From Ruegeria sp. HKCCD7303 (GTDB taxonomy: Bacteria > Pseudomonadota > Alphaproteobacteria > Rhodobacterales > Rhodobacteraceae), in contig NZ_WVRE01000002.1 of assembly GCF_013111185.1 (NCBI RefSeq), positions 496,001-560,000 of the forward strand: DNA of 64,000 nucleotides, given 5' to 3'. The position numbers were made by a program, and so were the translations under genes. Below the pieces are notes generated by a model that was given only the letters and a program-made list of their open reading frames with translations, searched no databases and was not told the origin of the DNA. How positions within the stretch are numbered: the stretch's first letter is position 1; every line of letters starts with the position of its first letter. Of this stretch, positions 44,138 through 52,791 are shown in pieces.

Positions 44138-44893
44138 TCAGTTGATCAGTGTCGGCTTGGTGACATTGGTATTCGGAAGCACACCCAACCGGCGCGCGAC
44201 TTCTGAATATGCATCGGTCAGATTGCCCAGATCGCGGCGGAACACATCCTTGTCCAGCTTCTGGCCGGTCTCAATATCCCACAGGCGGCAGCTGTCGGGG
44301 CTGATTTCGTCAGCCACGATCAGGCGCTGATAGTCGCCGTCGAACACGCGTCCGATTTCGATCTTGAAGTCCACCAGCCGAATACCAACTGCCAGCATCA
44401 CGCCGCTCATGAAATCGTTCACCCGCAGAGCAATGCTGAGGATGTCGTCCATGTCCTGCTGGCTGGCCCAACCAAAGGCTGCGATATGTTCTTCTGTAAC
44501 CAGAGGATCACCCAGCGCGTCGTCCTTGTAACAATATTCGACGATCGGGCGCGGCAGTTGAGTGCCTTCTGCTATGCCCAGACGTTTTGACATCGATCCG
44601 GCGGCATAGTTTCGAACGATCACTTCCAACGGAACGATTTCGCAATTGCGCACCAGTTGTTCGCGCATGTTCAGGCGGCGAATAAAGTGGTTCGGGATAC
44701 CGATTTGGGTCAGGCCGTTCATAAAGAACTCGGACAGGCGATTGTTCAATACGCCTTTGCCGTCAATAACGTCCTTCTTTTCCGCGTTGAACGCGGTGGC
44801 GTCATCCTTGAAATACTGCACGATTGTGCCCGGTTCGGGACCTTCATACAGAATCTTGGCCTTACCTTCGTAAATTTTCTTGCGACGCGCCAT
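44138..44893 (-). CDS. purC: SAICAR synthase PurC
   Basis: A 251-residue ATP-dependent ligase joining aspartate to CAIR in purine synthesis. [18 protein letters not shown] and later [21 protein letters not shown] are diagnostic; SPDSCRLWD holds the conserved metal/substrate region. GGAAAGG upstream supports this ATG against one 29 codons earlier. It has its own terminator and is divergent from the ATPase-inhibitor gene. Confidence 0.96.
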   Translation of the reverse strand: MARRKKIYEGKAKILYEGPEPGTIVQYFKDDATAFNAEKKDVIDGKGVLNNRLSEFFMNGLTQIGIPNHFIRRLNMREQLVRNCEIVPLEVIVRNYAAGSMSKRLGIAEGTQLPRPIVEYCYKDDALGDPLVTEEHIAAFGWASQQDMDDILSIALRVNDFMSGVMLAVGIRLVDFKIEIGRVFDGDYQRLIVADEISPDSCRLWDIETGQKLDKDVFRRDLGNLTDAYSEVARRLGVLPNTNVTKPTLIN

Positions 44894-45080
44894 AAGCGAC
44901 CTTTCCAGTCTGAGCAGAGGGATTGAGTCCCCTCTCGTTGGCGTCCTCATAGTGCAAGCCCCCTTTTCTCGCAAGTTCATGTACCCGAGAGGCTTTGACG
45001 CAGCGCAAATACCTTGCGCACGGGACGTCGTATGGTCATATCATCAGGAAACAAGATGTAACCCAAGAGGTCCTCACCCA

Positions 45081-45398
45081 ATGACCACGTTCGACGAACG
45101 CGAAAACGCCTTTGAAGCCAAATTTGCTCATGACGAAGAAATGCAGTTCAAGGCCCAGGCCCGCTGCAACAAACTACTGGGCCTATGGGCGGCAGAGAAA
45201 CTGGGCAAAACCGGTGCCGATGCCGAAGAATACGCAAAGACGGTTGTAATCGCCGATTTTGAAGAAGCCGGGCACGAGGATGTTGTGCGCAAGGTTTCAG
45301 GCGATTTGGGTAGCTTGTCCTCGGATGACGAAATTCGGGCGAAAATGGCCGAGCTTTTGCCAGAGGCCAAAGCGCAGGTTCTGAGCGAGACCGACTAA
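45081..45398 (+). CDS. ATPase inhibitor subunit zeta (DUF1476)
   Basis: A 105-residue soluble helical protein of the DUF1476 family, first characterised as the zeta inhibitor of the F1-ATPase in Paracoccus. The N-terminal MTTFDERENAFEAKFAHDEEMQFKA (given in parts: TTFDERENAFEAKF, HDEEMQFKA) is the inhibitory region and family hallmark; RCNKLLGLWAAEKLG follows. It blocks ATP hydrolysis by the ATP synthase. AGAGG lies upstream of the ATG. Two hairpins follow the stop before bmt. Confidence 0.92.
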   Translation: MTTFDERENAFEAKFAHDEEMQFKAQARCNKLLGLWAAEKLGKTGADAEEYAKTVVIADFEEAGHEDVVRKVSGDLGSLSSDDEIRAKMAELLPEAKAQVLSETD

Positions 45399-45413
45399 AC
45401 GATTAGCGCCTGA

Positions 45414-45434
45414 CTCATGATCTTCATGAGTTTT
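45414..45434 (+). terminator. Short terminator after the ATPase-inhibitor gene
   Basis: CTCATGA-TCT-TCATGAG followed by TTTT: a 7-bp AT-rich stem with a 3-base loop, 16 bases past the stop. Weaker than the second hairpin 20 bases downstream. Confidence 0.55.
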
Positions 45435-45447
45435 ATGAATTTGATTT

Positions 45448-45486
45448 GACGCCCCTGTCGTGTGACATGGGGCGTCTCTATTTTTT
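45448..45486 (+). terminator. Second terminator or leader attenuator before bmt
   Basis: GACGCCCC-TGTC-GTGT-GACA-T-GGGGCGTC: a 12-bp stem with one bulged T and a GTGT loop, followed by TCTATTTTTT. It ends 35 bases before bmt. It may be a back-up terminator for the upstream gene or an attenuator in the bmt leader. Confidence 0.75.
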
Positions 45487-45520
45487 AACGGCGATTTGCG
45501 CCTTTTTCTGGAATACCCCA

Positions 45521-46534
45521 ATGACAAATGCGCTGAGCAAGCTTCTGGACACCAATGATGCCATTCTGGCGGATGGAGCGACTGGAACAAACCTGTTCAA
45601 CATGGGCCTGCAATCCGGCGATGCGCCTGAACTTTGGAACGTGGACGCTCCCGAAAAAATCAAAGCCCTTTATCAGGGTTCCGTCGATGCGGGCAGCGAT
45701 CTTTTCCTGACCAATACGTTCGGTGGCACATCGGCGCGGCTCAAATTGCATGACGCACAGAATCGCGTGGGCGAACTGAACCGCATCGGTGCGGAACTTG
45801 GGCGTGAAGTTGCGGACAAGGCGGGACGCCCCGTTGTGGTCGCTGGATCCGTTGGCCCGACCGGCGAGATCATGGAACCCGTCGGAAGTTTGTCTCATTC
45901 CGAAGCGGTGGAAATGTTCCACGAACAAGCCGCAGCACTGAAAGAAGGCGGTGTGGATGTGCTGTGGGTCGAAACCATCAGCGCGCCCGAAGAATTCCGC
46001 GCCGCCGCCGAAGCGTTTGCGCTGGCCGATATGCCCTGGTGTGGCACCATGAGCTTTGACACAGCGGGTCGCACAATGATGGGTGTCACCTCGGCTGATC
46101 TGGCGCAACTGGTTGAAACGCTGCCAAACCCGCCCATCGCATTCGGAGCCAATTGTGGAACCGGCGCATCAGATATTCTGCGCACTGTTCTGGGCTTTGG
46201 CGCACAGGGCACGGAACGTCCTCTGATCTCAAAAGGTAACGCGGGCATTCCGAAATACGTGGATGGCCACATCCACTATGACGGTACACCCGAATTGATG
46301 GGCCAATACGCCGCTATGGCCCGCGACGCCGGTGCCACGATCATTGGCGGTTGCTGCGGGACCATGCCCGATCACCTGCGCAAGATGCGCGAGGCGCTGG
46401 ACACCACATCCCGCGGCGAGCGCCCCACCCTGGAACAAATCACTGATGCGCTTGGTCCGTTTACTTCGGCCTCGGACGGAACCGGCGATGATGCTGCACC
46501 CGAGCGCCGAGCGCGCCGCCGCCGCCGCGCCTAA
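45521..46534 (+). CDS. bmt: Betaine-homocysteine S-methyltransferase type enzyme
   Basis: A 337-residue zinc methyltransferase making methionine from homocysteine, with glycine betaine as the likely methyl donor. DGATGTNLFNMGL opens the barrel; the zinc cysteines are in FGANCGTG and IIGGCCGTMPDHL. The C-terminal tail is a run of Arg (RRARRRRRA), of unknown use. TGGAAT about 9 bases upstream is a modest ribosome site; an ATG 25 codons earlier lies inside the leader hairpin and is rejected. Betaine- versus MeTHF-type donor cannot be proved from sequence. A terminator follows, overlapping the end of the opposing gene. Confidence 0.87.
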   Translation: MTNALSKLLDTNDAILADGATGTNLFNMGLQSGDAPELWNVDAPEKIKALYQGSVDAGSDLFLTNTFGGTSARLKLHDAQNRVGELNRIGAELGREVADKAGRPVVVAGSVGPTGEIMEPVGSLSHSEAVEMFHEQAAALKEGGVDVLWVETISAPEEFRAAAEAFALADMPWCGTMSFDTAGRTMMGVTSADLAQLVETLPNPPIAFGANCGTGASDILRTVLGFGAQGTERPLISKGNAGIPKYVDGHIHYDGTPELMGQYAAMARDAGATIIGGCCGTMPDHLRKMREALDTTSRGERPTLEQITDALGPFTSASDGTGDDAAPERRARRRRRA

Positions 46535-46545
46535 ATTCGACCTAT

Positions 46546-47322
46546 TCAGCGCCCTTCGAATTTCGGAGGGCGTTTTTCCATGAATGCCACCACACCTTCG
46601 GCGAAATCGCGCGAGCGACCGCATTCGCCTTGCAGATGCGCTTCGGTCGCAAGCTGCTGAGGCAGGGTGTTTTCATATGTCCCACGAACAGCTTGCTTGA
46701 TCGCGCCATAGGCGGCGGTCGGACCTTTGGCCAGGTATTCCGCCCGTTTGCGCCAATGCGCAGCGAAGTCTTCATCAGGGATGGCCTCCCAGATCAGACC
46801 CCAATCATCTGCCTGCCGTGCGCTGATCTTGTCAGCAAACAAAGCCGCCCCCATCGCCTTGGCCAGCCCCATTTGACGTGGCATGAACCAGGTTCCGCCA
46901 GCGTCGGGCAGCAACCCGATCCGAGCAAAGGCCTGCAGGAAATAGGCGCTCTCGGCAGCAATCACTACATCCGCGCACAGGGCAAGGTTGGCTCCTGCCC
47001 CAGCCGCAGCTCCGTTCACGGCCGCAATCGTTGGCACCGGACAGCTGTGAATCGTCTCCAGCATCGGCTCATATTCGTCCCGCAACGAACGTTCCAGATC
47101 AATCTTGCCGGTTGACGACGCATCACCCAAATCCTGTCCCGAGCAAAAAGCAGGTCCAGCGCCGGTGATCACGATGCACCGGGCTCGGGTCGCCGCATCT
47201 TTCATTGCGTGAGTGATTTCAGCTCGCATCTGAGTTGTCAGAGCGTTCATCTTGTCAGGTCTGTTCAATGTCAGAACTGCCAGCCCGTCAGAAATATCCA
47301 GAACAACCGTTTCGTATTTCAT
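46546..47322 (-). CDS. Enoyl-CoA hydratase/isomerase (PaaG-like)
   Basis: A 258-residue crotonase-fold protein. Oxyanion-hole regions are GPAFCSGQDLGD and AAVNGAAAGAGANLALCAD; PDAGGTWFMPRQMG is close to PaaG, the epoxyphenylacetyl-CoA isomerase of phenylacetate catabolism. No other paa genes are present, so a general 2-enoyl-CoA hydratase role is also possible. GGGAGGG upstream of ATG is strong. It lies 75 bases after ccmH in the same direction. Its last codons overlap the bmt terminator. Confidence 0.9.
   Translation of the reverse strand: MKYETVVLDISDGLAVLTLNRPDKMNALTTQMRAEITHAMKDAATRARCIVITGAGPAFCSGQDLGDASSTGKIDLERSLRDEYEPMLETIHSCPVPTIAAVNGAAAGAGANLALCADVVIAAESAYFLQAFARIGLLPDAGGTWFMPRQMGLAKAMGAALFADKISARQADDWGLIWEAIPDEDFAAHWRKRAEYLAKGPTAAYGAIKQAVRGTYENTLPQQLATEAHLQGECGRSRDFAEGVVAFMEKRPPKFEGR
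46550..46577 (+). terminator. bmt terminator embedded in the opposing gene's coding end
   Basis: CGCCCT...AGGGCG with an inner CGAA/TTCG pairing, followed by TTTTT. The hairpin is encoded within the last seven codons (KFEGR-stop region) of the opposing enoyl-CoA hydratase gene. Confidence 0.7.
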
Positions 47323-47397
47323 GAAAACCCTCCCGTCGCGCCTTGCGTTTTTGCACACTTACTGACCCAAACGGGATGGGAAAAGCAGAACCAAACG

Positions 47398-47853
47398 TCA
47401 GTCTTCAAGAATTCGGCGCAGGCGTTCCTTTTCGTCCTCACTCAGCGTCGTGCTCTCAACTGAAGCGTGGGCTTTGGCGCGGTTGCGCAGAAAGTTCAGC
47501 CCGACCCCGGCTGCAATCAGCAACATGATGGGTCCGGCGAGCCAAAGAAACAGGTTCGAACCGCTGGTCGTCGGCTTCAGCAGAACGTATTCGCCATAGC
47601 GATCTACGATAAAGGCAATTGCCTCTTCATCGCTGTCACCCGCGACCAAACGCTCACGCAGCAACAGGCGCAAGTCACGCGCAAGATCTGCATTGCTTTC
47701 GTCGATGCTCTCGTTCCGGCAAACAAGGCAGCGTAGGCCAGTGCTGAGGTCGCGCGCCCGCTGTTCGAGGACCGGATCATCCAGCACCTCGTCGGGCTGC
47801 ACCGAAAACACGGGTGTCGCCAGCAGCATTAGGATCAGTACAAGGCGTTTCAT
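47398..47853 (-). CDS. ccmH: Cytochrome c maturation protein CcmH
   Basis: A 151-residue membrane-anchored thiol oxidoreductase that keeps the apocytochrome CXXCH cysteines reduced for haem ligation. Signal/anchor MKRLVLILMLLATPVFS, redox motif LRCLVCRNESIDESNADLA, C-terminal helix LFLWLAGPIMLLIAAGVGL. It is the short CcmH (CycL) form without the CcmI extension. Its ATG overlaps the ccmF stop by ATGA. It works with CcmF and CcmE, encoded just upstream. Confidence 0.94.
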   Translation of the reverse strand: MKRLVLILMLLATPVFSVQPDEVLDDPVLEQRARDLSTGLRCLVCRNESIDESNADLARDLRLLLRERLVAGDSDEEAIAFIVDRYGEYVLLKPTTSGSNLFLWLAGPIMLLIAAGVGLNFLRNRAKAHASVESTTLSEDEKERLRRILED

Positions 47854-49814
47854 TCTGCGGGCACTCCGCCAACCGGGGTTTTTCTGGCCCCAGCCGCAAC
47901 ACGGAATCGTCTGTCACATAGGCTTAGGATACCGCCTAGCGACATTAGAATGCAGCCACCCCAGATCCAGTTTGCGAGCGGTTTGATATAGGTCCGCATG
48001 ACCCAGCCCCCATCGGCCTGCTGATCGCCGATCACAACGTAAAGGTCGCCCAGGAAACGATAGTCGATCGCAGCCTCAGTCGTGGGCATACGCGCCACCG
48101 GATAGTCGCGTTTTTCCGGGTGCAGGGTGCCAATCAGACGTCCATTCTTTTCAACCAGGACATCTGCCGTGGTCGAGAAATAGTTCGGCCCCTCAACCTG
48201 CCGCACATCTTGCAGGGTCAGCGTGAACTGCCCCACCACGAACGGCTTGTTGGGTTGCGCCACGCGAATATCTTCGGCCTCCCACGCAGTCAGACCAGCG
48301 ACCGCGAAGATGGTGACGCCCAAACCGGTATGAGCAACCGCTTTTCCCCAATCCGCGCCCGGCAAACGGAACAGGCGCTTAAGGCTGCCATTGCGGCCTG
48401 TGCGGCTCCACAAATCAAGCGCTGCACCAAAGGTGATCCAGGCCCCAAGGAACAGCCCAACCGGCCCAAGCGCGCTGCGTCCGGTTTGCATCGCCCAAAC
48501 CAGCAGAGCAATTGCCAGCGCAAGGCCAAAGGCATAGCGCAGCGACCACGCGGTCTTGCCAATCCTTCCCCGCTTCCAAGGCAACATTGACCCAATCGGC
48601 AGGATCAACCCAAGCAGCACCATGAACGGAGAGAACGCCGCATTGAAGAACGGAGCACCGACCGAGAGCTTCCGGTCGAACATCATCTCAGCCACCATCG
48701 GCCACATGGTGCCTACGAACACAACAAAACAGCTGACAGCCAGCAGCACGTTGTTCGCCACCAAAGCGCTTTCGCGGCTGACCATACCAAACACACCCTT
48801 GGCCTCCATCGCTTGGGCGCGCGCGGCAAACAGCGTCAATGCCCCGCCGATAAAGAACACCAGGATCATCAGGATAAACACGCCACGTTCGGGATCGGTT
48901 GCAAAGGCATGAACAGACGTGAGAAGCCCAGACCGCACAATGAATGTGCCGATCAGTGAAAATCCGAATGCGATGATTGCCAGCAAAATGGTCCAACTTT
49001 TCAGCGCCTCGCGCTTTTCCACAACGATAGCCGAGTGCAACAGCGCGGCTGCCAGAAGCCACGGCATGAAAGAGGCGTTCTCAACCGGGTCCCAGAACCA
49101 GAAACCGCCCCAGCCGAGTTCGTAGTACGCCCACCAGGACCCCAACGCGATCCCGATCGTCAAAAAGACCCATGCTGCCAGTGTCCAAGGCCGCACCCAC
49201 CGCCCCCATGCGGCGTCGACGCGGCCTTCGATCAGGGCGGCAACGGCAAAGCTGAACGCCATACTCAGCCCCACATATCCGAGATAGAGAAACGGTGGAT
49301 GGAAGGCCAAACCGGGGTCTTGAAGCAGTGGGTTCAGGTCGCGCCCGTCAAACGGCGCAATTGCAAGCCGGTCAAACGGGTTTGACGTGAACAAAATGAA
49401 GGCAAAAAATGCGACAGCAATTGAAGACTGCACGGCCAACACACGTGCCTTAAGCGTTGGCGGCAAACCGCCCCCAAAAAACGCAGCCATCGCACCGAAC
49501 AAGGTGACAATCAGCACCCAAAGCAACATGGACCCTTCGTGGTTCCCCCATGTCCCACTTATCTTGTAGATCATCGGCTTGGCCGAGTGGCTGTTCTCAA
49601 CCACGATCCTCAGGGAAAAGTCGGACACGACGAAAGCCCAGATCAGAGCACCGAAGGAAAATGCCGTTAGCAGGAACTGAACAATGGCCGAAGGCTCGGC
49701 AAATGCCATCCATCCGGTCCAACGTTTCGAGGCACCGATCAGGGGCACCACGCTTTGCACGATTGCGACAAAGAAGGCGAGAATTAGGGCAAAGTGGCCG
49801 AGTTCTGTAATCAT
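47850..49814 (-). CDS. ccmF: Cytochrome c haem lyase subunit CcmF
   Basis: A 654-residue membrane protein with about 14-15 helices that joins haem to apocytochrome c. The WWD-type haem-handling motif GWGGFWFWDPVENASFMPWL is present, as are histidine-bearing loops such as GTWGNHEGSMLLWV and FHPPFLYLGYVG. It starts directly after an 8-bp hairpin that would hold its ribosome site. It lies 75 bases downstream of the holin gene, not directly after ccmE, and is coupled to ccmH. Confidence 0.95.
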   Translation of the reverse strand: MITELGHFALILAFFVAIVQSVVPLIGASKRWTGWMAFAEPSAIVQFLLTAFSFGALIWAFVVSDFSLRIVVENSHSAKPMIYKISGTWGNHEGSMLLWVLIVTLFGAMAAFFGGGLPPTLKARVLAVQSSIAVAFFAFILFTSNPFDRLAIAPFDGRDLNPLLQDPGLAFHPPFLYLGYVGLSMAFSFAVAALIEGRVDAAWGRWVRPWTLAAWVFLTIGIALGSWWAYYELGWGGFWFWDPVENASFMPWLLAAALLHSAIVVEKREALKSWTILLAIIAFGFSLIGTFIVRSGLLTSVHAFATDPERGVFILMILVFFIGGALTLFAARAQAMEAKGVFGMVSRESALVANNVLLAVSCFVVFVGTMWPMVAEMMFDRKLSVGAPFFNAAFSPFMVLLGLILPIGSMLPWKRGRIGKTAWSLRYAFGLALAIALLVWAMQTGRSALGPVGLFLGAWITFGAALDLWSRTGRNGSLKRLFRLPGADWGKAVAHTGLGVTIFAVAGLTAWEAEDIRVAQPNKPFVVGQFTLTLQDVRQVEGPNYFSTTADVLVEKNGRLIGTLHPEKRDYPVARMPTTEAAIDYRFLGDLYVVIGDQQADGGWVMRTYIKPLANWIWGGCILMSLGGILSLCDRRFRVAAGARKTPVGGVPAE

Positions 49815-49836
49815 GCCCCGGAATATACTCCGGGGC
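49815..49836 (-). promoter_or_regulatory. Hairpin abutting the ccmF start codon
   Basis: GCCCCGGA-(6)-TCCGGGGC, an 8-bp perfect stem with loop ATATAC, ends at or immediately before the ccmF ATG. The only G-rich stretch that could act as a ribosome site lies in the stem, so folding would hide it. Upstream are two further copies of GCCCCCGGAT (near 49840 and 49865). Confidence 0.5.
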
Positions 49837-49889
49837 CAATCCGGGGGCCAATAACTTTCGCCAGATCCGGGGGCACATAGTGTCGCGGG

Positions 49890-50468
49890 TCAGGTCCCAC
49901 GACGCTTGCGCCAGTCTTCCAGCGCAGGGTTGGCATCAGGGCGCGTGATGTCTTGCGTCAAAGCTGAATCCGGGCCAGGATCCGCAGCCCCCGGGCTGTC
50001 GGCTCGCAGGGCGCGCAACTGCTCGATATTGTTCAGGACGGCAGGCAATCGCAGCATTGAAACACCGATATCCCTTTGAAACTCCTGCATCTTCACCTGA
50101 TGCCGTGCTCCAAAGTAAAAGGAAACGATAACGCCCAACAACCACCATAAAGGTTCCGGCACCAAAGCCATGCCTTGCATCCTAGCCGCAAACCACAGCG
50201 GATCGACCATGGCCGCGATGAACAACCCCAGCGTCCCCAAGGCCAAAGCCGGACGTAGCAGTCGATTCACACCATCCATAAACCGGTCAAATGAACCTTT
50301 TTGCGCAGTTTGGAATTCACCACCAAATTGCAACATGGCTTGCGCTTGAACCTCGGCTCCTCTCTGCGCGCCTGCTTCGGCGTTTTCGCGGTAAAGCTCA
50401 ACGGTTTCTCTTACCCCATTGCGTCCATTCCCAAACAACAGCGCCAAGACGCCCGAGATCAATCCCAT
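49890..50468 (-). CDS. Holin family protein of gene-transfer-agent type (GTA_holin_3TM)
   Basis: A 192-residue membrane protein with an N-terminal amphipathic segment (MGLISGVLALLFGNG), a charged helical region and two strong hydrophobic segments (LLRPALALGTLGLFIAAMVDPLWF; PEPLWWLLGVIVSFYFGARHQ), then a polar tail. This matches the 3-TM holin family named from gene transfer agents (PF11351). It overlaps the endolysin gene by 10 bases. Holins open the inner membrane so the endolysin can reach peptidoglycan. It would act in lysis of GTA-producing cells; no GTA structural gene is in this window. Confidence 0.83.
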   Translation of the reverse strand: MGLISGVLALLFGNGRNGVRETVELYRENAEAGAQRGAEVQAQAMLQFGGEFQTAQKGSFDRFMDGVNRLLRPALALGTLGLFIAAMVDPLWFAARMQGMALVPEPLWWLLGVIVSFYFGARHQVKMQEFQRDIGVSMLRLPAVLNNIEQLRALRADSPGAADPGPDSALTQDITRPDANPALEDWRKRRGT

Positions 50469-51070
50469 GCTTCCACCCTTCTTTGAAACGCGTCATCTGA
50501 CATGTGATAGCGGTGCGACAGAAATTCTTCGGCGCGTTTAATCCAGCCACCTTTGCCCCCTGACCGGCTTTGCGCATATTTTCTTAACGCCGGTCGTCGA
50601 TCCGCCAGACGAAAGTAGTAATTCCGCCGCGCAATCCCGTATGCATCCCGCAGTGTGGATGGGTCCGGCTGGGCTGCACTTACACAAGCTGCTGCGGTCT
50701 TTGGACCAATCACGCCATCCACTGCCACATTGAAGCCCATGTCTCGCAAAAGTCGTTGCAAGATTTTCACTGCCTGAGATCCGGCGTTCACATACATGTC
50801 AAAGACCGAAGCGTGCAGCACATTCGGCAACGACGAAACACGTGGCTTATCAAAGTAATGCTGAACAAAGATGTCGACCGCTTTTTGCCGCGTGAGCAAC
50901 CGCACGTCGGCAACATCCACAGCACCATCGCCAGTCAAATCCAATCCCAGACGTCGCATTGTGTGAATGGTCACACCGTATTTCGTGGCACCGCCGGGGT
51001 CGTCCGGATCATCCACAAACCCGCCTTCTCGTGCAACGATGTCTTCTGCGATCTGCCGAACCGTTTGCAT
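50459..51070 (-). CDS. GH108-type endolysin (N-acetylmuramidase) of gene-transfer-agent type
   Basis: A 203-residue peptidoglycan hydrolase. The catalytic motif REGGFVDDPDDPGGATKYGV (E15 in EGGF) is that of glycoside hydrolase family 108; the C-terminal part, with DGVIGPKTAAA, is a PG-binding domain of type 3. There is no signal peptide, so export depends on the neighbouring holin. In Rhodobacter capsulatus an endolysin/holin pair of this kind, unlinked to the main GTA cluster, releases GTA particles. GGGGGAT precedes the ATG; a start 31 codons earlier is less likely. The gene follows ccmE and its hairpin. Confidence 0.88.
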   Translation of the reverse strand: MQTVRQIAEDIVAREGGFVDDPDDPGGATKYGVTIHTMRRLGLDLTGDGAVDVADVRLLTRQKAVDIFVQHYFDKPRVSSLPNVLHASVFDMYVNAGSQAVKILQRLLRDMGFNVAVDGVIGPKTAAACVSAAQPDPSTLRDAYGIARRNYYFRLADRRPALRKYAQSRSGGKGGWIKRAEEFLSHRYHMSDDAFQRRVEAWD

Positions 51071-51134
51071 GACATCCCCCAATTTTAACAATCGCGGCAA
51101 CGGTCCGACAAACCTGTTAACATCCAGAAACGAC

Positions 51135-51171
51135 AAAGGGCGCTGCAGTTTGAACACGTGCAACGCCCTTT
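51135..51171 (-). terminator. Hairpin terminator between ccmE and the endolysin gene
   Basis: AAAGGGCG / CGCCCTTT with an inner TGCA/TGCA stem and one mismatch. In the ccmE direction it is followed by GTCGTTTC, a poor U-tract, so termination is probably incomplete; in the other direction TATTCTTTT follows. Confidence 0.55.
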
Positions 51172-51214
51172 ATTCTTTTGTTCAATGGCTACATTTGCCC
51201 GAGAAGCCCGACGA

Positions 51215-51661
51215 TCAGCTGCCTTCCGCTTCTTTGTAAACACCTTGCTCTTTCAGCGCGTCCATTACCTCTTTCGGCATGTAAGTTTCGTCATGTTTGG
51301 CAAGGATTTCAGTTGCTTCAAACACGCCGTTTACGTAGCTTCCGGTGCCAACCATGCCTTGGTTCTCGGTAAACAGATCCGGCAGAACGCCCGTGAACGA
51401 GACCGGGACACTCTCCCCCCCATCCGTAACCACAAAATGAACGGTTTCGCCCTGCCCACGAATGATCGAGCCTTCTTCAACAAGCCCGCCTATGCGGAAC
51501 ACCTCGGTCGGTTTGGGCGGCTCCGCAATTACCTCGCTGGGCGAACGGAAGAAATTGATGCCATCCTGCAAGGCCCACCCAATCAACGCCGTCGATGCCA
51601 CCAAGGCAACGACCGCTACCAAAATGACTTGTACTCGACGACGTTTCTTAAGCGTTTTCAT
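51215..51661 (-). CDS. ccmE: Haem chaperone CcmE
   Basis: A 148-residue membrane-anchored periplasmic chaperone that carries haem covalently to CcmF. One N-terminal helix (VQVILVAVVALVASTALIGWA), an OB-fold (VPVSFTGVLPDLF), and the haem-binding motif H123-D-E-T-Y127 in LAKHDETYMP. It lies directly after argC (8 bases between) in the same direction. The partner genes ccmF and ccmH follow after the lysis pair. Confidence 0.96.
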   Translation of the reverse strand: MKTLKKRRRVQVILVAVVALVASTALIGWALQDGINFFRSPSEVIAEPPKPTEVFRIGGLVEEGSIIRGQGETVHFVVTDGGESVPVSFTGVLPDLFTENQGMVGTGSYVNGVFEATEILAKHDETYMPKEVMDALKEQGVYKEAEGS

Positions 51662-51668
51662 ACCGTCC

Positions 51669-52697
51669 TCACGGAAATAGAGGGGCCATCATCAGACCCA
51701 CAGTTTCATCTTCACCTAACATCAGGTTGGCGTTCTGCAAGGCTTGGCCACTGCTACCTTTTGTCAGGTTATCCAGCGCGGCAATCACAATCGCGCGCCG
51801 TTCGATCCGGTCAGCCACCACACCGATATGACAGAAATTCGACCCGCGTACATGATGGGTCGACGGCGCCTGTCCCATCGGCAGCATCTGGATGAAAGGC
51901 TCATCCACATAGGTCTTTGCCAACGTTTCATAGACGCTTTGCGGGTCGCCCTTGACGTAGGTCGTTGCCAGAATGCCCCGGTTAGCCGGGACCAGATGCG
52001 GTGTGAATTGCACATGCACTGTCCGCCCGGCCAGCTTCGAAAATTCCTGATCGAATTCACCCAGATGCCGGTGTGCACCGCCGACCGCATAGGCATTGTA
52101 CCCTTCACTCAATTCAGCGTGCAGCAGGTTTTCCTTGAGCGACCGCCCGGCCCCGGAAACTGCGCATTTCAGGTCCAGAATGATGTCATCAAGATCAATA
52201 ACCCCGGCCGAGATCAACGGCCGCAGCACATATTGCCCTGTCGCGGCGTTGCAGCCTGTACCGGCGACCAAGCGCGCCGACCTTATCTCATCCCTATAGA
52301 ACTCAGTTAGGCCATAAACGGCCTCGCCCTGCTGTTCCAAAGCGCTGTGCGGGTTGCCATACCACTTCTCATATTCATCCGGGTCTTGCAGCCGGAAATC
52401 CGCTGACAAATCAATGATCTTCAAGTCTTTCGGCAGGTCCCGGATCACCTCTTGGCTGGTTTTGTGCGGCAAAGCACAGAAACACAGATCAACATTGGAA
52501 AAATCGATCTCGGAAATCTTGCACAGATCCGGCAAGTCCATGTGCCGCAGATGCGGAAAGACCTGCGTCATACTCATCCCAGCCTTACGTTCGGCGGCCA
52601 AAGCAACGATGTCCATGTTCGGGTGCTCGGCGATCAGCCGCACCAGTTCAGCGCCGGTGTAACCAGAAGCGCCCAGAATTGCGATTTTATGGGTCAT
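51669..52697 (-). CDS. argC: N-acetyl-gamma-glutamyl-phosphate reductase ArgC
   Basis: A 342-residue NADPH-dependent enzyme of arginine synthesis. N-terminal [15 protein letters not shown] is the nucleotide-binding motif; the catalytic Cys is C149 in [11 protein letters not shown], and [10 protein letters not shown] holds the conserved His/Arg region. AGAGG upstream supports the ATG. It precedes ccmE by 8 bases, an arrangement I believe is common in the group. Confidence 0.96.
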   Translation of the reverse strand: MTHKIAILGASGYTGAELVRLIAEHPNMDIVALAAERKAGMSMTQVFPHLRHMDLPDLCKISEIDFSNVDLCFCALPHKTSQEVIRDLPKDLKIIDLSADFRLQDPDEYEKWYGNPHSALEQQGEAVYGLTEFYRDEIRSARLVAGTGCNAATGQYVLRPLISAGVIDLDDIILDLKCAVSGAGRSLKENLLHAELSEGYNAYAVGGAHRHLGEFDQEFSKLAGRTVHVQFTPHLVPANRGILATTYVKGDPQSVYETLAKTYVDEPFIQMLPMGQAPSTHHVRGSNFCHIGVVADRIERRAIVIAALDNLTKGSSGQALQNANLMLGEDETVGLMMAPLFP

Positions 52698-52791
52698 GTC
52701 AGACCTCTTCTTTACGTGTGTCACATATCACGACCGCCGATGTGACGGTCTTTGAACTAGAAAATTCGGGGAAGTGCGTCCTTGACCTAAA

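Noticed and set aside
45399..45520. SAM-II or SAM/SAH riboswitch in the bmt leader
   Set aside because: A TTTGATTTG stretch looked like SAM-II at first, but the remaining conserved pseudoknot sequence is missing and a simple hairpin explains the region better.
49890..51070. Prophage remnant
   Set aside because: No integrase, capsid, tail, repressor or attachment-site-like repeats nearby; both flanks are core ccm genes, which fits a stable GTA-type lysis pair better.
51071..51134. CtrA site upstream of the endolysin gene
   Set aside because: Only isolated TTAA half-sites are present; the TTAA-N7-TTAA spacing is not found.
52720..52746. GTCACAT/ATGTGAC inverted repeat between murI and argC
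   Set aside because: Seven bases with a 13-base loop; could be an operator or weak terminator, but nothing else supports either.
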